The notes beneath the pieces were generated by a model, which did no database searches, had not been told where the DNA came from, and saw only the letters and a list, made by a program, of their open reading frames with translations. A program made the translations under genes and the position numbers. Below, piece by piece: positions 1 to 12,327 of a stretch of 64,000 nt of DNA; the first letter of the stretch is position 1; every line of letters begins with the position of its first letter. The stretch covers positions 29,501-93,500 of the forward strand of contig JAIWNE010000128.1 of assembly GCA_025331445.1 (NCBI GenBank), given 5' to 3'. This DNA comes from Blakeslea trispora. Its lineage: Eukaryota > Mucoromycota > Mucoromycetes > Mucorales > Choanephoraceae.

Positions 1-25
1 TTTGTTTATTCAAGTACGACTTGTC

Positions 26-786
26 ATGTCTCATAAACAGGTAACAAAAAGAAAAAAAGTGAAAGGTGAACGCGTACGTACAGTCCTAATCACTTTATTG
101 CTAGCTTAACGACGTGATCAACAAAATCTCGCGAAACCTCAGCGACTTGGCCGATATCCTGTTAAAAGAACCTCGAACGGAAAAGAAACGCAAGGACCCC
201 AATGCACCTAAACAACCTGGCTCTAGTTTCTTTATCTTCACAAGTGCCATCAGAGACGAAATTGACAAAGGTTATCCTAATGCTTCCTTTTCTGAAAAAT
301 CAAAACTTTATGGTTCTAGATGGCAAAAACTGACTGAAGAAGAAAAGAAGGTAAGAAATGATGATGTTGTCTTGCAACAAGTAACTCACATTTGTTTATT
401 TTCATAATAAGCCTTATATTGAAATGGCTAAAAAGGACAGAGAACGATACCAAAAAGAAATGCTTGAATATGAACAAAAACAGCATGAACCTGCCGCAAA
501 GAAGCCAAAGTTAGACACATTGGCAAAGAATGAAGTAGCTACTGAATCACCCGCTATTGATGAACTCGAATCTAGTTCAGAATCTGAAGAATCAGAAGAT
601 GACGAATCAGAAGAAGATGAATCAGAAGAAGAGGATGAAGAAGAAGAAAAAGAGGCAAAGGTCAAGTTGGAACATGTATCTGAAAAGGAATCCTCTTCTA
701 GCTCCGACTCTGATTCCTCATCCGATTCTGACTCTGATTCTGACTCTTCTTCTTCCAGCTCTAGCTCTGATGAAGACAGTGACTGA
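26..786 (+). CDS. HMG-box DNA-binding protein with acidic/serine tail
   Basis: Three exons: 26..40, 105..350 and 412..786, giving 211 aa. The first exon is only five codons (MSHKQ), and the splice from 40 to 105 (GT..TAG) is needed because no ATG lies upstream in the long frame. The HMG box covers about residues 34-108. It starts at KRKDPNAPKQPGSSFFIF, carries SRWQKLTEEEKK, and continues over the second splice into PYIEMAKKDRERYQKEML. The rest is a low-complexity tail of Glu/Asp and Ser/Asp runs. Nhp6/HMGB-type proteins bend DNA without sequence preference; the long acidic tail is more like animal HMGB or some SWI/SNF-associated proteins. A nuclear chromatin role is inferred from the family. 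The family call is firm; the exact orthologue is not. Confidence 0.9.
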
Positions 787-840
787 ACAATAAATGCATG
801 CTTTTTCTTTATTTCTCTAAAGTCCCATTAAAAAAATTGG

Positions 841-2435
841 CTATTTCTTTACATGTTTCTTTTGATGTTCATCATCCGATAATTCAGGGGCAGATCGTTT
901 CTTTGAATAGGCTGCATCTTCATCAGGAATTTCGGGCATCAATAATGAGCCATCATCTGGAAATTTATATAAAGAGGGTCCAGAAAGAATCTTTTCTTGC
1001 TCTGTAGATTGTTCATACTAGAGATATACTTTTTTGAGCATCATACAGTATCAAGACATTCTTTCCCGTTTACCTTGTCCAAAGTAGGTATGTCCATTGT
1101 TCCTAGTACCATCTGAATGAATTCACCCATATTCTTTTCAAATGTCTCTAAAGGGTATCTTGAAGCTAATCGCTCGAAATGAACCTGAAGACCAACACCT
1201 TCCTCTACCATCAAAAACTAACCTCTCCCCCCTTTCATATCAGCAAATGACACTTTTTTTTTTCATTAAACACATACATCTTTTTCTCTTTCTCTCACTT
1301 GTGTCTTGAATAAATGCATTGTACGAGTCTTTGGAAATAACAGATGATGATCTGCGGCACGAATACCCCATTCATCCAAAGCTTGCTCTGGATCATCTTC
1401 ATACTCATGCTCAGAATCATCTTCATCCTCTTCATCTTCGACGTCACCATATGAAAATATTTCAAAAATAGGCTCTAAACCAGCCTGAGTGTCACACAAA
1501 TAACTTTCAATGGCAGCTTGTGTCAATAATTCCAGGAACAGATCATACCACCTTGGAGGCATACCACCCCCATCACCTTTTGTCCAGCAAAGATGATGTC
1601 CATATCGTGGGACGATTCAAGTGCACGCCTCAACATGTCTGCGCTTGTACGTAAGAAAGTAGGTATGGCCTCTATCAGACCTGCTGGTGGTACAGGTGGT
1701 GAGATATGGGCTAGGTCAAGTGTCTTGAAGGACGCTTGTCCAGTAGGCTTATCTTCCTCCAATTCATGCAGTTGGCTCATGTTCATGGCATGGTCAGGTT
1801 TTTCCTTTAGGTAAGGCGATCGACAGCCATAACAGCTTTGAATACGGTGTCGTCGACAGAAGGGTGGTATGATGGGTGCTGAAAAGAAGCGTTGCCGTTG
1901 CTTGATATAGTCTTGATCATCTTCTTCATGTGCATCGTCTCTATCCACATGCGATTCATGACGTCTACGTCGAGCCGTTGAATGGGCAATGACATGTTGG
2001 CCTGTGGATAAAGCGTCAAATCGACCAAACACAAGATTGGTGAGTTGACAAAGGTGAAGTCTTTGCTCAAGTGTTGAATTAGAGGAAGCAATTGTTTTGT
2101 TGCAATGATTTGATAAAACACCTAATAAGTAACAATGATGAACATATTTATTTGCAAGAAAAAAGAGGTGAAAGGAAATTACCAGCTACAATGGATTCAA
2201 CTGCATTTTTATCTTTCTCTGCCTTTGATGCTGTATCTTCCCATCTTTGTTTTCGCTTTTGGATAGTATCTTCTTCTTCTGATTGAGGTAATGGTAAGGA
2301 TAACTCCAAGAGTTCTACACGCGCTTGCTTAAGTCTTGATTGTATTGAGAGATAAAGTAAATAATCTAATATGATCTTATTAGTTGATTCTTTGCTGCTA
2401 TTATCATACAAGGCCTTTGTAGGTGAAAGAGCCAT
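841..2435 (-). CDS. Unrecognised conserved-looking protein, frame conflicts
   Basis: The start ATG is at 2435 and the stop at 841. Three C-terminal exons join cleanly: an exon ending at 1299, then 1217..1074 (48 codons), then 1017..841, with GT-AG introns 1218-1298 and 1018-1073. Upstream, three successive blocks look coding by codon choice but lie in different frames: 2435-2190, 2121 to about 1845, and about 1810-1563 followed by 1562-1299. The first change can be bridged by a 68-nt intron with a weak gtagct donor (2122-2189). The other two need either a 41-nt intron and a 74-80-nt intron, or single-base indels; one change sits at a five-G run (minus strand) near 1568. The protein has an acidic stretch (DVEDEEDEDDSEHEYEDD) and a basic C-terminus. 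No family recognised. It may be a real gene with assembly errors, or a young pseudogene. Confidence 0.55.
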
Positions 2436-3141
2436 ACTAAATGGACAAATAAAGGTTCTTAAAATGATAAGAGAGAAGAAAAAAAAAAGAGAGAGAGAGA
2501 GAGAAAAGCAATAGAAAAAAAAAAGTGAACTAGGGGGAATCTTTAGATTGTTGAAAATCAAAATTGATTGGGCAATCCAACTTGAGAATTTTGAATTTTT
2601 TTTATGGGGTTAAAGATAGGGTCAGATAAAGTATGCTTGCACCTAATAAATAAGAGATAAATGACTTTCTCAGCGAACCAGAGTACTGCTTTGATAAGAA
2701 GAAATTGCGAAATACATGTTAAGATAAGATGGCCTCATTTTTATTTTCTAAATGGGAATAAGCAATAAAGAAAGGCTAAAGGGCCATGAAGGTGAAGCAT
2801 GATTCTACAGACTGAAGGAAGAAGCCTTGAGCATCTAGCCATCTTTCAAGTTAAAGTTGAGCGCATAGGAAACAAGCATCCATGTATTTCTATCAACCGA
2901 CGAAAACAAGGGGGAAGTTTTTTTCTATGGCAGATAAAGAGTTCTAGCTACTTTGATCAGTCATGAAGAACAAACTTTTTCGAGCAGATTGTTATAAAGA
3001 AACAAAGGCTTGTTTATTTTCAAGCAATGAGTCATTTGAAACAAGCAATAAGCTATTTTCAATAAACAAACATTAAACAGTTAACTTTCTCTCTTTTTAA
3101 TATAAAGATTGTATATGTGTTATAAGAGAACAAGTGAGTTT
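2436..3141. other. Intergenic, no gene seen
   Basis: A 706-nt spacer between two minus-strand genes. It contains GA-rich simple sequence at about 2470-2525 and two GATA-type sites (near 2626 and 2722) within possible promoter range of the gene starting at 2435. No open frame with coding character was found. Confidence 0.5.
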
Positions 3142-3909
3142 TCATAAAGCCTGTTTCAATGCCTGCCTAGTTTTACGATCTCCTATCACGAAAGAGAGAA
3201 AAGCTGTACAGACAAGTGTTGTGACAGAAATACATAATTGTGTGATGCCAGCATAAGTTGAGTAGTCTGCTGACAGTCTTGATTTAAGGTAAATGCCCAC
3301 TTTGACCATCAATTCCCAAAACTCTTCTTCTTCTTCCTCTTCTTCTTTGACCAAGGCTAATTTGAGACATTTAGAGATTTCTCTAGTAGGTTGTTCTGAA
3401 AAATAAGACAGTTCAATAATGTCTGGATCAAACCGCACATAATGTTGTTTGCCTGATTCTGAGGCTACTTTGGACCAATGTCGGGCATAACGATATCTAT
3501 CTAAATAAGGACCATGGTATTGCTTTAAGGCAGACTTTAGATCAGACTGTTTAGGGATGTGTGTGGTTGGGATGGTGATGGGGTGATCAGGCGATACAGA
3601 GAGTGGCCCATAGAGCCAGGTGCTGTCCGATTCTTTTTGCCAATTGATTTCAGAGGGATGGATGAGGTTATTGAGGGCACCTAATTTCGCGGTGCATTTT
3701 CTTGACATACTTCTCCAGATGGTATTCTCGTATCGTATCTGTCGGTGTCTTTCCGTCTTGAGTCTCTTTTGTTCTTTTATCGACAGATCGTTGACTGTTA
3801 AATCAAACAAGATCTTGGATCTCTGTTTTCTAAGTTCTTGATGCATTTTTATCAGATCTTTACAGGACCATTCATGCGATAGATAATCTACACAAACATC
3901 GTTTGTCAT
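3142..3909 (-). CDS. DUF1752-domain protein (Reg1/areA GATA-like region)
   Basis: Single exon, 255 aa. The N-terminus matches the fungal DUF1752 pattern as I know it: VDYLSHEWSCKDLIKMH (residues 8-24), a basic stretch, ENTIWRSM, then INWQKESDSTWLYGPL (about 88-103). A later HYVRFDPDIIELSYF segment resembles the region around the PP1-docking site of Reg1-like proteins, but a canonical RVxF is not evident. A poly-Glu run and a hydrophobic segment (GITQLCISVTTLVCTAFLSFVIG, split here as residues about 221-243) close the protein, suggesting a C-terminal membrane anchor, which is unusual for Reg1. Family proteins regulate glucose or nitrogen responses through type-1 phosphatase; that role here is inference. 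Confidence 0.7.
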   Translation of the reverse strand: MTNDVCVDYLSHEWSCKDLIKMHQELRKQRSKILFDLTVNDLSIKEQKRLKTERHRQIRYENTIWRSMSRKCTAKLGALNNLIHPSEINWQKESDSTWLYGPLSVSPDHPITIPTTHIPKQSDLKSALKQYHGPYLDRYRYARHWSKVASESGKQHYVRFDPDIIELSYFSEQPTREISKCLKLALVKEEEEEEEEFWELMVKVGIYLKSRLSADYSTYAGITQLCISVTTLVCTAFLSFVIGDRKTRQALKQAL

Positions 3910-5036
3910 GGTGCTTTTTTCATCTATCTGAAAGAAAGAAAAAAATAAAAGAAAAGAGAAAAATAGTCTTAAAAGAAAGTGTCACTTGATAAAAAGAAAG
4001 CGAATTCACATCTATTGTTTATCTATTTACACTCTATTAAAAAAAAAAGGCCCTAGTGCATAACCAATGGTGAGGTTCCATCCCTATGTTTCCCATGTAG
4101 AGCATAACATTGCTAAATGTTTCACCTAATTATACACTTTTTTTCTTCTCATTCTTGTTATAGCTACAAGCATTCTTTGTACAAAATCAGAATAGCTACC
4201 TAGGCTGTTTCTCTATTATGCCACTGTTACACACAAAAGAACTTTAAACAACTCGATAAAAAGAAGAGTGAAACATTTGGCTACAGTCAGAAAGTAAGTT
4301 TGATGTCGTACAAAAAAAAAAGAAACAAATCTTGCATGTCATGTTGACTACGCTTTACTGCATTGTCAATAAAATAACCTTTGCCATTTTTAAATATCAT
4401 CAAAACAAGCTCTTTTTGCTTTTTTAATTTTTTCAGGATGAGTAAGCCATTTCTTTTTTTTTCTTGTAAGATGAACAAGACCATATTAAAGACAATACAA
4501 TGATGTCTTGTTGGCGAGGAATGATTCACCTTTGAAACAGCCATTCTCATACTCAATTCGCTTATCAATAAATCAATCCTTTCCTTAGATCAGAGTAAGA
4601 TCAACATGAAGCTTCCTTGAATACATACCTTTGATTCTGAGCTTTGCAGAGTGTGTGTGCTGTGACGCTCAAATGACTAAGCAGCATCTGTACCGGCTGT
4701 TTGCAAATAAGCTCAATGATAAAAGCATGTACAAAAGAACTATCAACGAATTCGCGTTACCTTTCTCTCACCCCCCCCCCTCTCCTCTTTCCTTCCTCTT
4801 CATGATCTCCCTTGCTCTAGTGCTCTTGAGAAAATCATAGGCATATCAAGGTTCATTCAAGAAAATAAGCGTAGTAGTGGTAAAAAAAAAGACACTTTCT
4901 TATTGTTCCTTTCTAAAGCTACGCATAATGTAAAACAGATACACAAGAACTTTGATAATAGACAACAGTCAGTGTAGCCTAAAAAGGAAATATTCGTTTA
5001 TTGTACGTTTCTTCTAATAGAGGGGGAGGGGCTTCT
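3910..5036. other. Intergenic with low-complexity tracts
   Basis: About 1.1 kb. Contains A/T runs and a C10 run near 4771-4780. Minus-strand open segments at 4390-4830 can be joined by plausible splice sites into short peptides, but I could not find a consistent start and phase, so no gene is called. Confidence 0.4.
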
Positions 5037-8000
5037 TTAAGCTCTTAATGAATTCAATAACTGTTGAATAAACTTTTCCCGCTTTTCTTTAGCCACTACG
5101 GGATTTCTTTCTTTGAAATCAAGAGGTGGTCTAAGCAATACAGTAAACATTTCAACTAAAAAGAAAAAAAAACAAGCTTAATTGACAAGGTGGGGATATC
5201 TTCTCTCTCTCTCTTTTACCAATCTTGCTTTCTCTTTCTTTTCTAACAGATTCAGGCGCTTTATCGATTGCTTGTCTCAAGAACATGCCAATATAGAGTA
5301 AAATGTTTTTACGGAAAGGTGTCAGTAATTCTTCAAACTAATTAAAAATAGATCAGTTCATCATTCCTGTTGAGTTTAACACACCTTACATGATGCATAT
5401 ATTCTTCTGATGCTGAAGCCTCAAGAGCTCTTTCGTATAGATCAGTTGGAATGAGAGGTTCAGGTAGACACTCGAGAAAGGCAACAAGTACATCAATCAT
5501 AGAATTAGCACTGATGGCTTCTTTACTGGCGTGTTCTGATAAACTTAAATCAGAGAGTTGATGTTGAATATCATTCGTCGTTTCTGTTTGATCTTTTGGG
5601 TTGCCTCCAGCTAACAAGTTGGTATCAATGGAACGACCATGATCCAAACATTGACGAATATAAGTAGAGATACTCAGATCACCATGATCTAAAAACAAAG
5701 TTGGCTATACATAAAAAGAAAAATGAATAACATAGTTTTTCCCCCCTCTATTCAACATGTTCATTACAATAGAAAGTACAGTCGCATGCCATAAAAAGTT
5801 GATCATCGTCCATAACTCTTTAGGCACATCGATTTGATTTGGCATAGTTGGCATCTCCTCTTCCAGTATGCGCTTATCGCAGTGCTTTAGATTGTTTGCA
5901 GCTGCTTCACGAATAGGCACTGTCATGTCGGATAACATCTCTAGAGGAACACCAAAACAAGTAGGCACATAATCACCCAAGACAGAGATAAAGAAATCCC
6001 TACTGTTCTCTAACCTGAGAATCAAGATCTCTTCCATCTTGGCCTCACCGCGATTCAAGGGAGTCGAGATGGTAGGATCGACCGTGACTTCAAATCGGAT
6101 GATCACCTGTTCACCAGGAGCCACCACACCCGAAAGAGGACTGACCTGTAGCCAAGCCGGCAAGACCACACCCGACTCCTCCTTTTGAAGGAACTTGAAG
6201 ACAGTGACAACCTGACCTGTGTTTCTCAAGACAATCGTCTTTTCCTTATACTCCATAAACTGCACTTTTTCGAAATCAACAAAGGAAGAAGAAATCTCAC
6301 CACGAGGTTGAACATCTTGGTTGGCCTTGAGTTGTTCTACCAGCTTCTTTTGTGTCAGACTTTGTTGACGACTATCGATCTTTCTGATCTTGAGTTGAAA
6401 GAGAGCGCGTACGGGTTTATGATCGCTCATGGTCATGTTCATACAGTGATCGTAATCTATCAGTTGAATCATCTGTTTTGACATGTCTTGACGTTCCTTT
6501 TTCCACAAGATACGATCTGTCCAAGAAGGAGCTCGGCGTTTTTCACTTTTTTTCTTTTATGAGTCTATGAATATAACAATCTGTCGTTGTCTTACCTTGT
6601 ATCATATTGATGTGTACCAGCATCATATTTGTAAGTAGGAGGGAAAGAAATGGAGCCTTCTTCAAACATGGGGAAAGTTCTACCTGCATTTCGTTCAATC
6701 GACAGTTGATCATATTCTAATAAAACATCAAGACGATCTTGTCGAAGCCAATTCTTGATGACTGCTTCATTCAAGTTCACTCGATAATTTAAATCACCAC
6801 ACCAAACAAGGACACTTTAAAAAACATGAGCACCCTATTCAATTTAAACACAATGACTTACTCGTTATGAAAAATAGAAGCTTCTGTCAACCAATCTCGA
6901 ATACTGTTGGTCTCTAAAAAGGAAACACCTTCATCCCCACCATCATTCCAAGTATGATAGACATAATGCGTCAATGGATCATGTACCTGAGGAAACACCA
7001 ATCGTCTAGTCAGCTCGGTGAAATCCTGATTTCGCTTTTCTGTCTTGTCTGTGAATGCAGCCAAATGACTGGTTACAAAGCAAAGGTAACTATCGTGAAA
7101 ACGGAAACGAATGGCCACACCACCCTTATTGCCCATCATGTTCATCAGGCCAACACCAGCATAAGTACTTGAGATTTCCGATAAAAAGGGTTGATGGGTC
7201 CTTTTGGCAATGACGATCAATAGCATGGTGACCAGCTGCTTTGACTCTACCTTGTAATAGTCCTTTCCATGATCAGCTAATGAATCAAGGATGGCCTTGA
7301 CCCAAGCATTTTCTTTGGTAGGATCATAACGAATATAAGCTTCCGTATTAGTTTCCATCTCTTGAAGACTGTCATTCAATGTGTTAGTTCAAGGCACATC
7401 ATCCAACAACAAAAAGGAAAGATTTACCCAATAATATAGAAATCAGGCTTTTCCACCTTATCGCCTTGTTTTGTCTTTAGTGTATCTTGAAGCCAAGTCT
7501 TTAAAGTCGTGTTGGGCAAGCTACCATGTACATTCCAGGTACCTACAAAAGCAGTGGTATCTTGCCATTGAACGAAGTCATCTTCTCTCTTCATCAATTG
7601 AGCATTGATCCAATGATCTTTTGCCTTTTCGAAAGCGATCTTTTTTTCTTTAGGTGCATTGATGGTTCGTGTTCGTTTTAGGTTGATTTTGGCGATTGTT
7701 TCTGCTCTCTGCAAAGGCAAGACATAACGAAGTGCACTCGGTGAGTTTTCATCAGGTAATGAATTGGAACGTAAGGGTTTCTTTACTATAATAGCATGAC
7801 ATGTAAGCTTATAGATTTCTTTTTTAAGCATGATTTCTTGGGGGTTACTTGCAACCAAACTTTGTATAAGTATGAATCCAATCATGAGAATGCTTGTTTT
7901 TAGAATCTAGATGATTTGCTTCTATATCCAATCCATAGGTTAGTCACATGACGTTCAATCAAGATTGGCTTATTTTCTTTTTACCAGCTATGGATTTCAA

Positions 8001-8610
8001 TCGTTTCATCTCATTTAAGCACTGAGTCATTGCTTCTTGATCGGCAAAGACAACACTTGCTGTATAGTCACCGACAGAGATTGTGACAAGTAAATCTAAC
8101 TTGATTGTGTTATGCACACCTATTGCTTATTTGACATGAAAACAACGCACCTGATTTTGTCTTATCGTGTACATTCGATTGAGCTATTGCCTAATCATGT
8201 TAGCAGGACAGTAAGATCAACTTTTTCCCGTTCCTTTTACCAATCTCGATTTTCAAGTCAGAATAGATAGGAATGGACTTTAAAATCACAGGTGACATTG
8301 ACTCCTTTAGGAAGAGTAAGCTAAACACATTTCTTTCAGTCTTTTATACTATCGACACACTTCTTTAAGCAAATATTACCATGACTCGATATCCTGATGA
8401 ATCACAATAGCCAATATGCCATCGTCTATCTTTTCGGTTGCATTCTGTTGAATAGATACTTTAAAGCAGTAAACTAAAGAGTTAAGGGAAATCATTTATA
8501 AAAGAATTTAAAGACATTTTTTTTTTCAGGAAAAAGGATATGAATTCAGCTTTATCAGGCTCATTGACCAAGCCGTCGACGACACTCGAGCGTTTCTTTG
8601 GACCAGCCAT
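5037..8610 (-). CDS. OCRL/INPP5B-type inositol polyphosphate 5-phosphatase
   Basis: Many-exon gene; start ATG at 8610 (MAGPKKRSSVVDG), stop at 5037. N-terminal exons (about 8440-7900) read like the OCRL PH domain, ending VGDYTASVVFADQEAMTQCL. The catalytic 5-phosphatase domain follows: FVGTWNVHG (near 7540), PDFYIIG joined to LQEMETNTEAY, GVGLMNMMGNKGGVAIRF, FVTSHLAAF, VLVWCGDLNYRVNL, SEKRRAPSWTDRILW, and MSDHKPVRALF with the catalytic Asp and His. An ASH-like beta domain covers about 6330-5940, and a RhoGAP-like domain (PKELWTMINFLWH, VLVAFLECLPEPLIP, LLRPPLDF) ends the protein. Family enzymes remove the 5-phosphate from PI(4,5)P2 at endosomes and Golgi. Most junctions keep frame; the first exon and the one near 7860 are uncertain. 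Confidence 0.88.
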
Positions 8611-8825
8611 ACTGTATACAGCAAGAAAAAAAAATAAGAAGAAATTAGCGAAAAAGAGGGAAAAAAAAAGAAGAGAAAGCGAGAAAATGAGTAAATCATC
8701 AACAATTTCGGTGATTGAATGAACCGTGTCAAATTGGGAAAGTCCCCTTTGGAGTGAAAGACGCGCCTTTTTTTGTATTCTTTTTTTCTTAAAAAAATTA
8801 AAGAAAGGGGAAAGATTTATTTATT

Positions 8826-10051
8826 ATGTCTATTGCACTTCGAGAAGAGAACTTTGTTGTTATTCATGTCGGTTCTCATACAACTATGGCTGGTATAGGT
8901 ATGCATGATACCAATAAACCTCCCAGTGTGGTAAGCCCATACATTTTATATATATATAAAAAAAAGAATACACTGATTGAATAAAAAGTAATCGAGAAAA
9001 GATCATCAATATGGCAGACTACAACTACCCTATTCGACACAACAAGATTGTCGACTGGACTAGTCTAGAAGAATGTTGGCATCATATCTTGTTCAAAGAA
9101 CTAGGCATCAAAAAGTCTCGTAACGAAAGTCCAGTGCTGATCTCAGTACCTATCGAATGGACCAAACTTGAATTTGAACGGATCACTCAGATGTTTTTTG
9201 AGAAATTCAATGTCCCCGGTGTCTATATTGCTCCTCAACCTCTGTTGTCTCTGTTTGGTTGTGGTGCTGTATCGGGTATGGTGATTGATATCGGCAGTGA
9301 AGTGACAGACATCAACATGGTCGTCGACAGTAACCTACAGTCTCAATCCAGTGTGACTTTACCTATCGGTGGTAACCAATTTGATGCTTATCTTCTTCAA
9401 CTACTTCAAAAAGACACTGCATTGGTACAGGCATTCAGTGCAAACAATCAAGTGTTGGATTTGGCCTTTGCTCGCACTGTACGTGAGACACCAGGTCTTT
9501 GTCATGTATCCATAGGACATGAGACAACAGATCATTCAGTAGCTACTGAACTATCCAATGCGATGGAAGAGCTGCCTACTGAATCCTCTGAGGAACTGTT
9601 GGATGAAGACAATCCAAAGCTAGAAGAGGATGAGACGGGTGAAGTGCCTGAGATGGCTCAAGTGGAATATCAAGGACATACTTATGCTGTGGGTCCCTAT
9701 CGTCATAAGGCAATGGATCCCTTGTTTAGGTCAGAACTCATTCAGGTCAGTAGTCCATCTCTGTTAGAGGCCATGCGATTGGCTACCATCAATTGTGAAC
9801 CACCCGAGATTCGCCCTAAGCTTTGGGAAAACATAGTGGTGACAGGTGGTTGTTGTCTGACAACGGGTATCACAAAGCGTATCCGAACAGAGGCTCAAGT
9901 TGTTTTACCTCAGTCTGAGAATGCAGGCGATACTCAACCTCGCCAATTGAACTTTTTAAGAATTCCTGATTATTTCACTGTCTTGAAAGAGAAACAACAT
10001 CAAAAGTATTCCACTTGGTTAGGTGCTGAAATTGTAGCTAAAGTAAAGTAA
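8826..10051 (+). CDS. Actin-related protein, possibly Arp9-like
   Basis: Two exons, 8826..8930 and 9002..10051, 384 aa. Acceptor 9000-9001 keeps the frame and removes a stop. Nucleotide-binding motifs are visible: phosphate-1 region VVIHVGSHTTMAGI (residues 11-24), phosphate-2 region MVIDIGSEVTDINMVV and adenosine region NIVVTGGCCLTTGI. PIRHNKIVDWTSLEECWHHI corresponds to actin's subdomain-2/3 boundary. An acidic insert (ESSEELLDEDNPKLEEDE) lies before HTYAVGPYRHKAMDPLF. Nuclear actin-related proteins of SWI/SNF and RSC remodellers have degenerate phosphate loops like this one; Arp9 is the best guess by feel, not by alignment. The start lies about 215 nt from the divergent 5-phosphatase start at 8610, so the two may share a promoter. 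Confidence 0.8.
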
Positions 10052-10289
10052 TTCATATAGCCTGTTATTACTATTTGCTGACAACCTTTTCTTTATAATA
10101 GCTTGTATTTATGGATGCCAAAAATTATATCAACAAAGTAGACTATAATGAATCAGGTCCTTCTGTTGTTCATACAAAAGCCTATTAAATAAACTCAATA
10201 AAAGAATAAACTTTGTGTGTGTAGTACACAATTCTCTGTCATTAAACTTTTTTTTTGATATTTTCTTCTTTTCTTTCTCTTTCATCAGC

Positions 10290-11420
10290 ATGACTCGTTT
10301 GGGCACAAAGAAGGGACTTTTGAGTCTCTTGTTGATGGTCATGGTCATGTTGACCATGATGCCTCGTGTAAAAGCTTGGACTGAAGGTTTGCTTTGTAAA
10401 CGACAATAAAAGGGGGGGTAAGGTACTCAACTTTTTTTTTTCTGTGTATAGCTGATTTTGAGATCTTTGACCTTGTGGATGCACTCGAAAAGGCAGAAGG
10501 AAAAGATACCAATTTCTACAATTGGTTAGGTGTTTCTGTAAGGCTTTCTTTATAAAAATTGGATGAATAAAAGTCCAACTGATGTATTTCTTTAGCCTTC
10601 AGCTAGTCAAGCCGATATTACAAAAGCCTATCGTAAACTCTCTTTAAAGTGGCAGTAAGTTCAAATTTCATTTTTTTTTTATATATATAGCGAAAAACTG
10701 AATTTATCTAGCCCTGACAAGAACAAAAACGACGCAAAAGCAAAAGAAAGATTTGCTCGTCTCGGTGTGATTGCATCCATCTTGCGTGATCCCTCCAGCC
10801 GTGAACGTTATCACTTTTTCTATAAAAATGGTGTACCTCGCTGGCGTGGTACAGGTTATCTCTACAGCCGATTTAGGCCTGGCGTTGGATCTGTTGTGGT
10901 TGTCATTCTCTTGATTGCCGCAGGTATGCAATTCATTGCTGCTCAAATCAACTATAGACAAGAGAAACGCAAGATCCTTCAGTTCATTCAAGACGCTAGA
11001 GCTCAAATGGTTCAAGATGCACCCAAGGGACGTGCTCCTACTCTGGGCCGTACCTACATTGAAGTCAGTCAACGTCATATGCGTTGTGAAGTCAAGGACG
11101 ATCATTATATTGTTGTCTATCCTGATGAACGTACAGGTGAGCCTGTTCATTTGAATACCGAATGGGTGGTCGAGCCTAGCTGGAAGGATCTCTTTCTCTT
11201 TTCTTGGCCCAAGGCATTGGTCTATAAGCTGTTGAATAAGCAAGAAGAAGAAGAGGAAGAAGAAATAGAGGTAGAGGAGGAAGCATCTGCAGATCAAGTC
11301 CTCGATTCACCTAGCAAGAAGTCCACTAAAAAGACCACTCTTCGTAAGCGTGGTAGTGGAGAGAAAGTGAATGTGATGGGTGCCAAAGTAGGTGGTCGTA
11401 GAAGACCTACAAGAAATTAA
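10290..11420 (+). CDS. ER-membrane J-domain protein (ERJ5-like)
   Basis: Four exons: 10290..10386, 10452..10537, 10596..10654 and 10712..11420; 316 aa. A signal peptide or anchor (about residues 10-31, rich in Leu/Val/Met) is followed by a J domain, FYNWLGVSPSASQADITKAY to about ERFARLGVIASILRDP. The diagnostic HPD is created by the third splice: CA at 10654 plus C at 10712 gives WHPDKNKND. A second hydrophobic segment (VGSVVVVILLIAAGMQF) is followed by a basic and acidic C-terminus ending VGGRRRPTRN. This layout matches yeast ERJ5, an Hsp40 co-chaperone of BiP that stimulates its ATPase in the ER lumen. The order signal, J domain, membrane segment, cytosolic tail is as expected. Confidence 0.87.
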
Positions 11421-12327
11421 AGTAAACAAAAAAAAAGATAATCCTTGTTTACTTTCCTTTATCAGTTTATTAAAATTAAAAAAAGAAACTAAGCTGTTAC
11501 ATGATCTATGCTGTTTGTTTGTGAATTGTTGACACAAGTGATTGAAAGGGAGGAAGTTTCTTTTAAATTTGTTCTTGTAGTAAAGCTTTTAATTTTTTGG
11601 GGCATTCATGGATGATAACTATTCTTTTGAAAAGATGCGTTTCATCCTTTATAGTATGCTGCAAAGACTAGTTTATCATTGGTTAAATAGAGATAAGAGA
11701 GCATTATATGGAATAAGAAGACAGAAGAATCAAGCTTGCTTAAGGCCATTGACTAAATAATGAATAAAATAAATGAGTATTCCCATGATCGCCGGAATTT
11801 AGCCGCACAGTAGCCGGAGAGTCACGTGATTTACATCTGACACTTATAGCTGCGCACTTTAAAATTGATATGACAAGAATGTTTTAAGTAGGTTATAGAA
11901 AATAGTAGGTTCAAATTATTTTCTAGTAAGTAATCGATAAGTTTTATTTAAAATATGAATGAGATATATATATATGTTTTCTGATAGCTTGTACTATGGT
12001 ACACTAATTCAAATAAGATATAAATGGTAAAATATATATAAGGAAATTTGTAAAGAAAATGTAAAGTAGATCAAAAATAAAGTAGAGTCAAATTGGAGAA
12101 AACAAAATAAGAAATAAAAGTCAGGACAGAAATGAGAAATAAAAATAAAATAAAATAAAAGAAAAAGTGGGGTGTAATTAGCAGCTGCGCTTCAATATCT
12201 GGGGTGTCTTTAACAATTTTGTCTACGTCATCCGGAATATTTTGGGTGTGCGAGTCGAAAATCTGCCGGACAAGAGGAATTTTAACACCTAGAATCAGTA
12301 TTACAACAAGACCTGACAGATATCAAA
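11421..12327. other. Intergenic before tRNA
   Basis: About 0.9 kb of AT-rich sequence with an AAATA-type simple repeat near 12135-12160 and a CACGTG box near 11823. No gene seen. Such tRNA upstream regions can hold old retroelement scars, but I see no terminal repeats. Confidence 0.4.

Noticed and set aside
414..665. Serine-rich ORF opposite the HMG-box tail
   Set aside because: Mirror of the Glu/Asp/Ser codons of the real gene.
4287..4850. Small spliced gene on minus ending ThrHisProGluLys...AspAspIle
   Set aside because: Segments look mildly coding, but the A9 run puts the last exon out of phase with every upstream exon I could propose.
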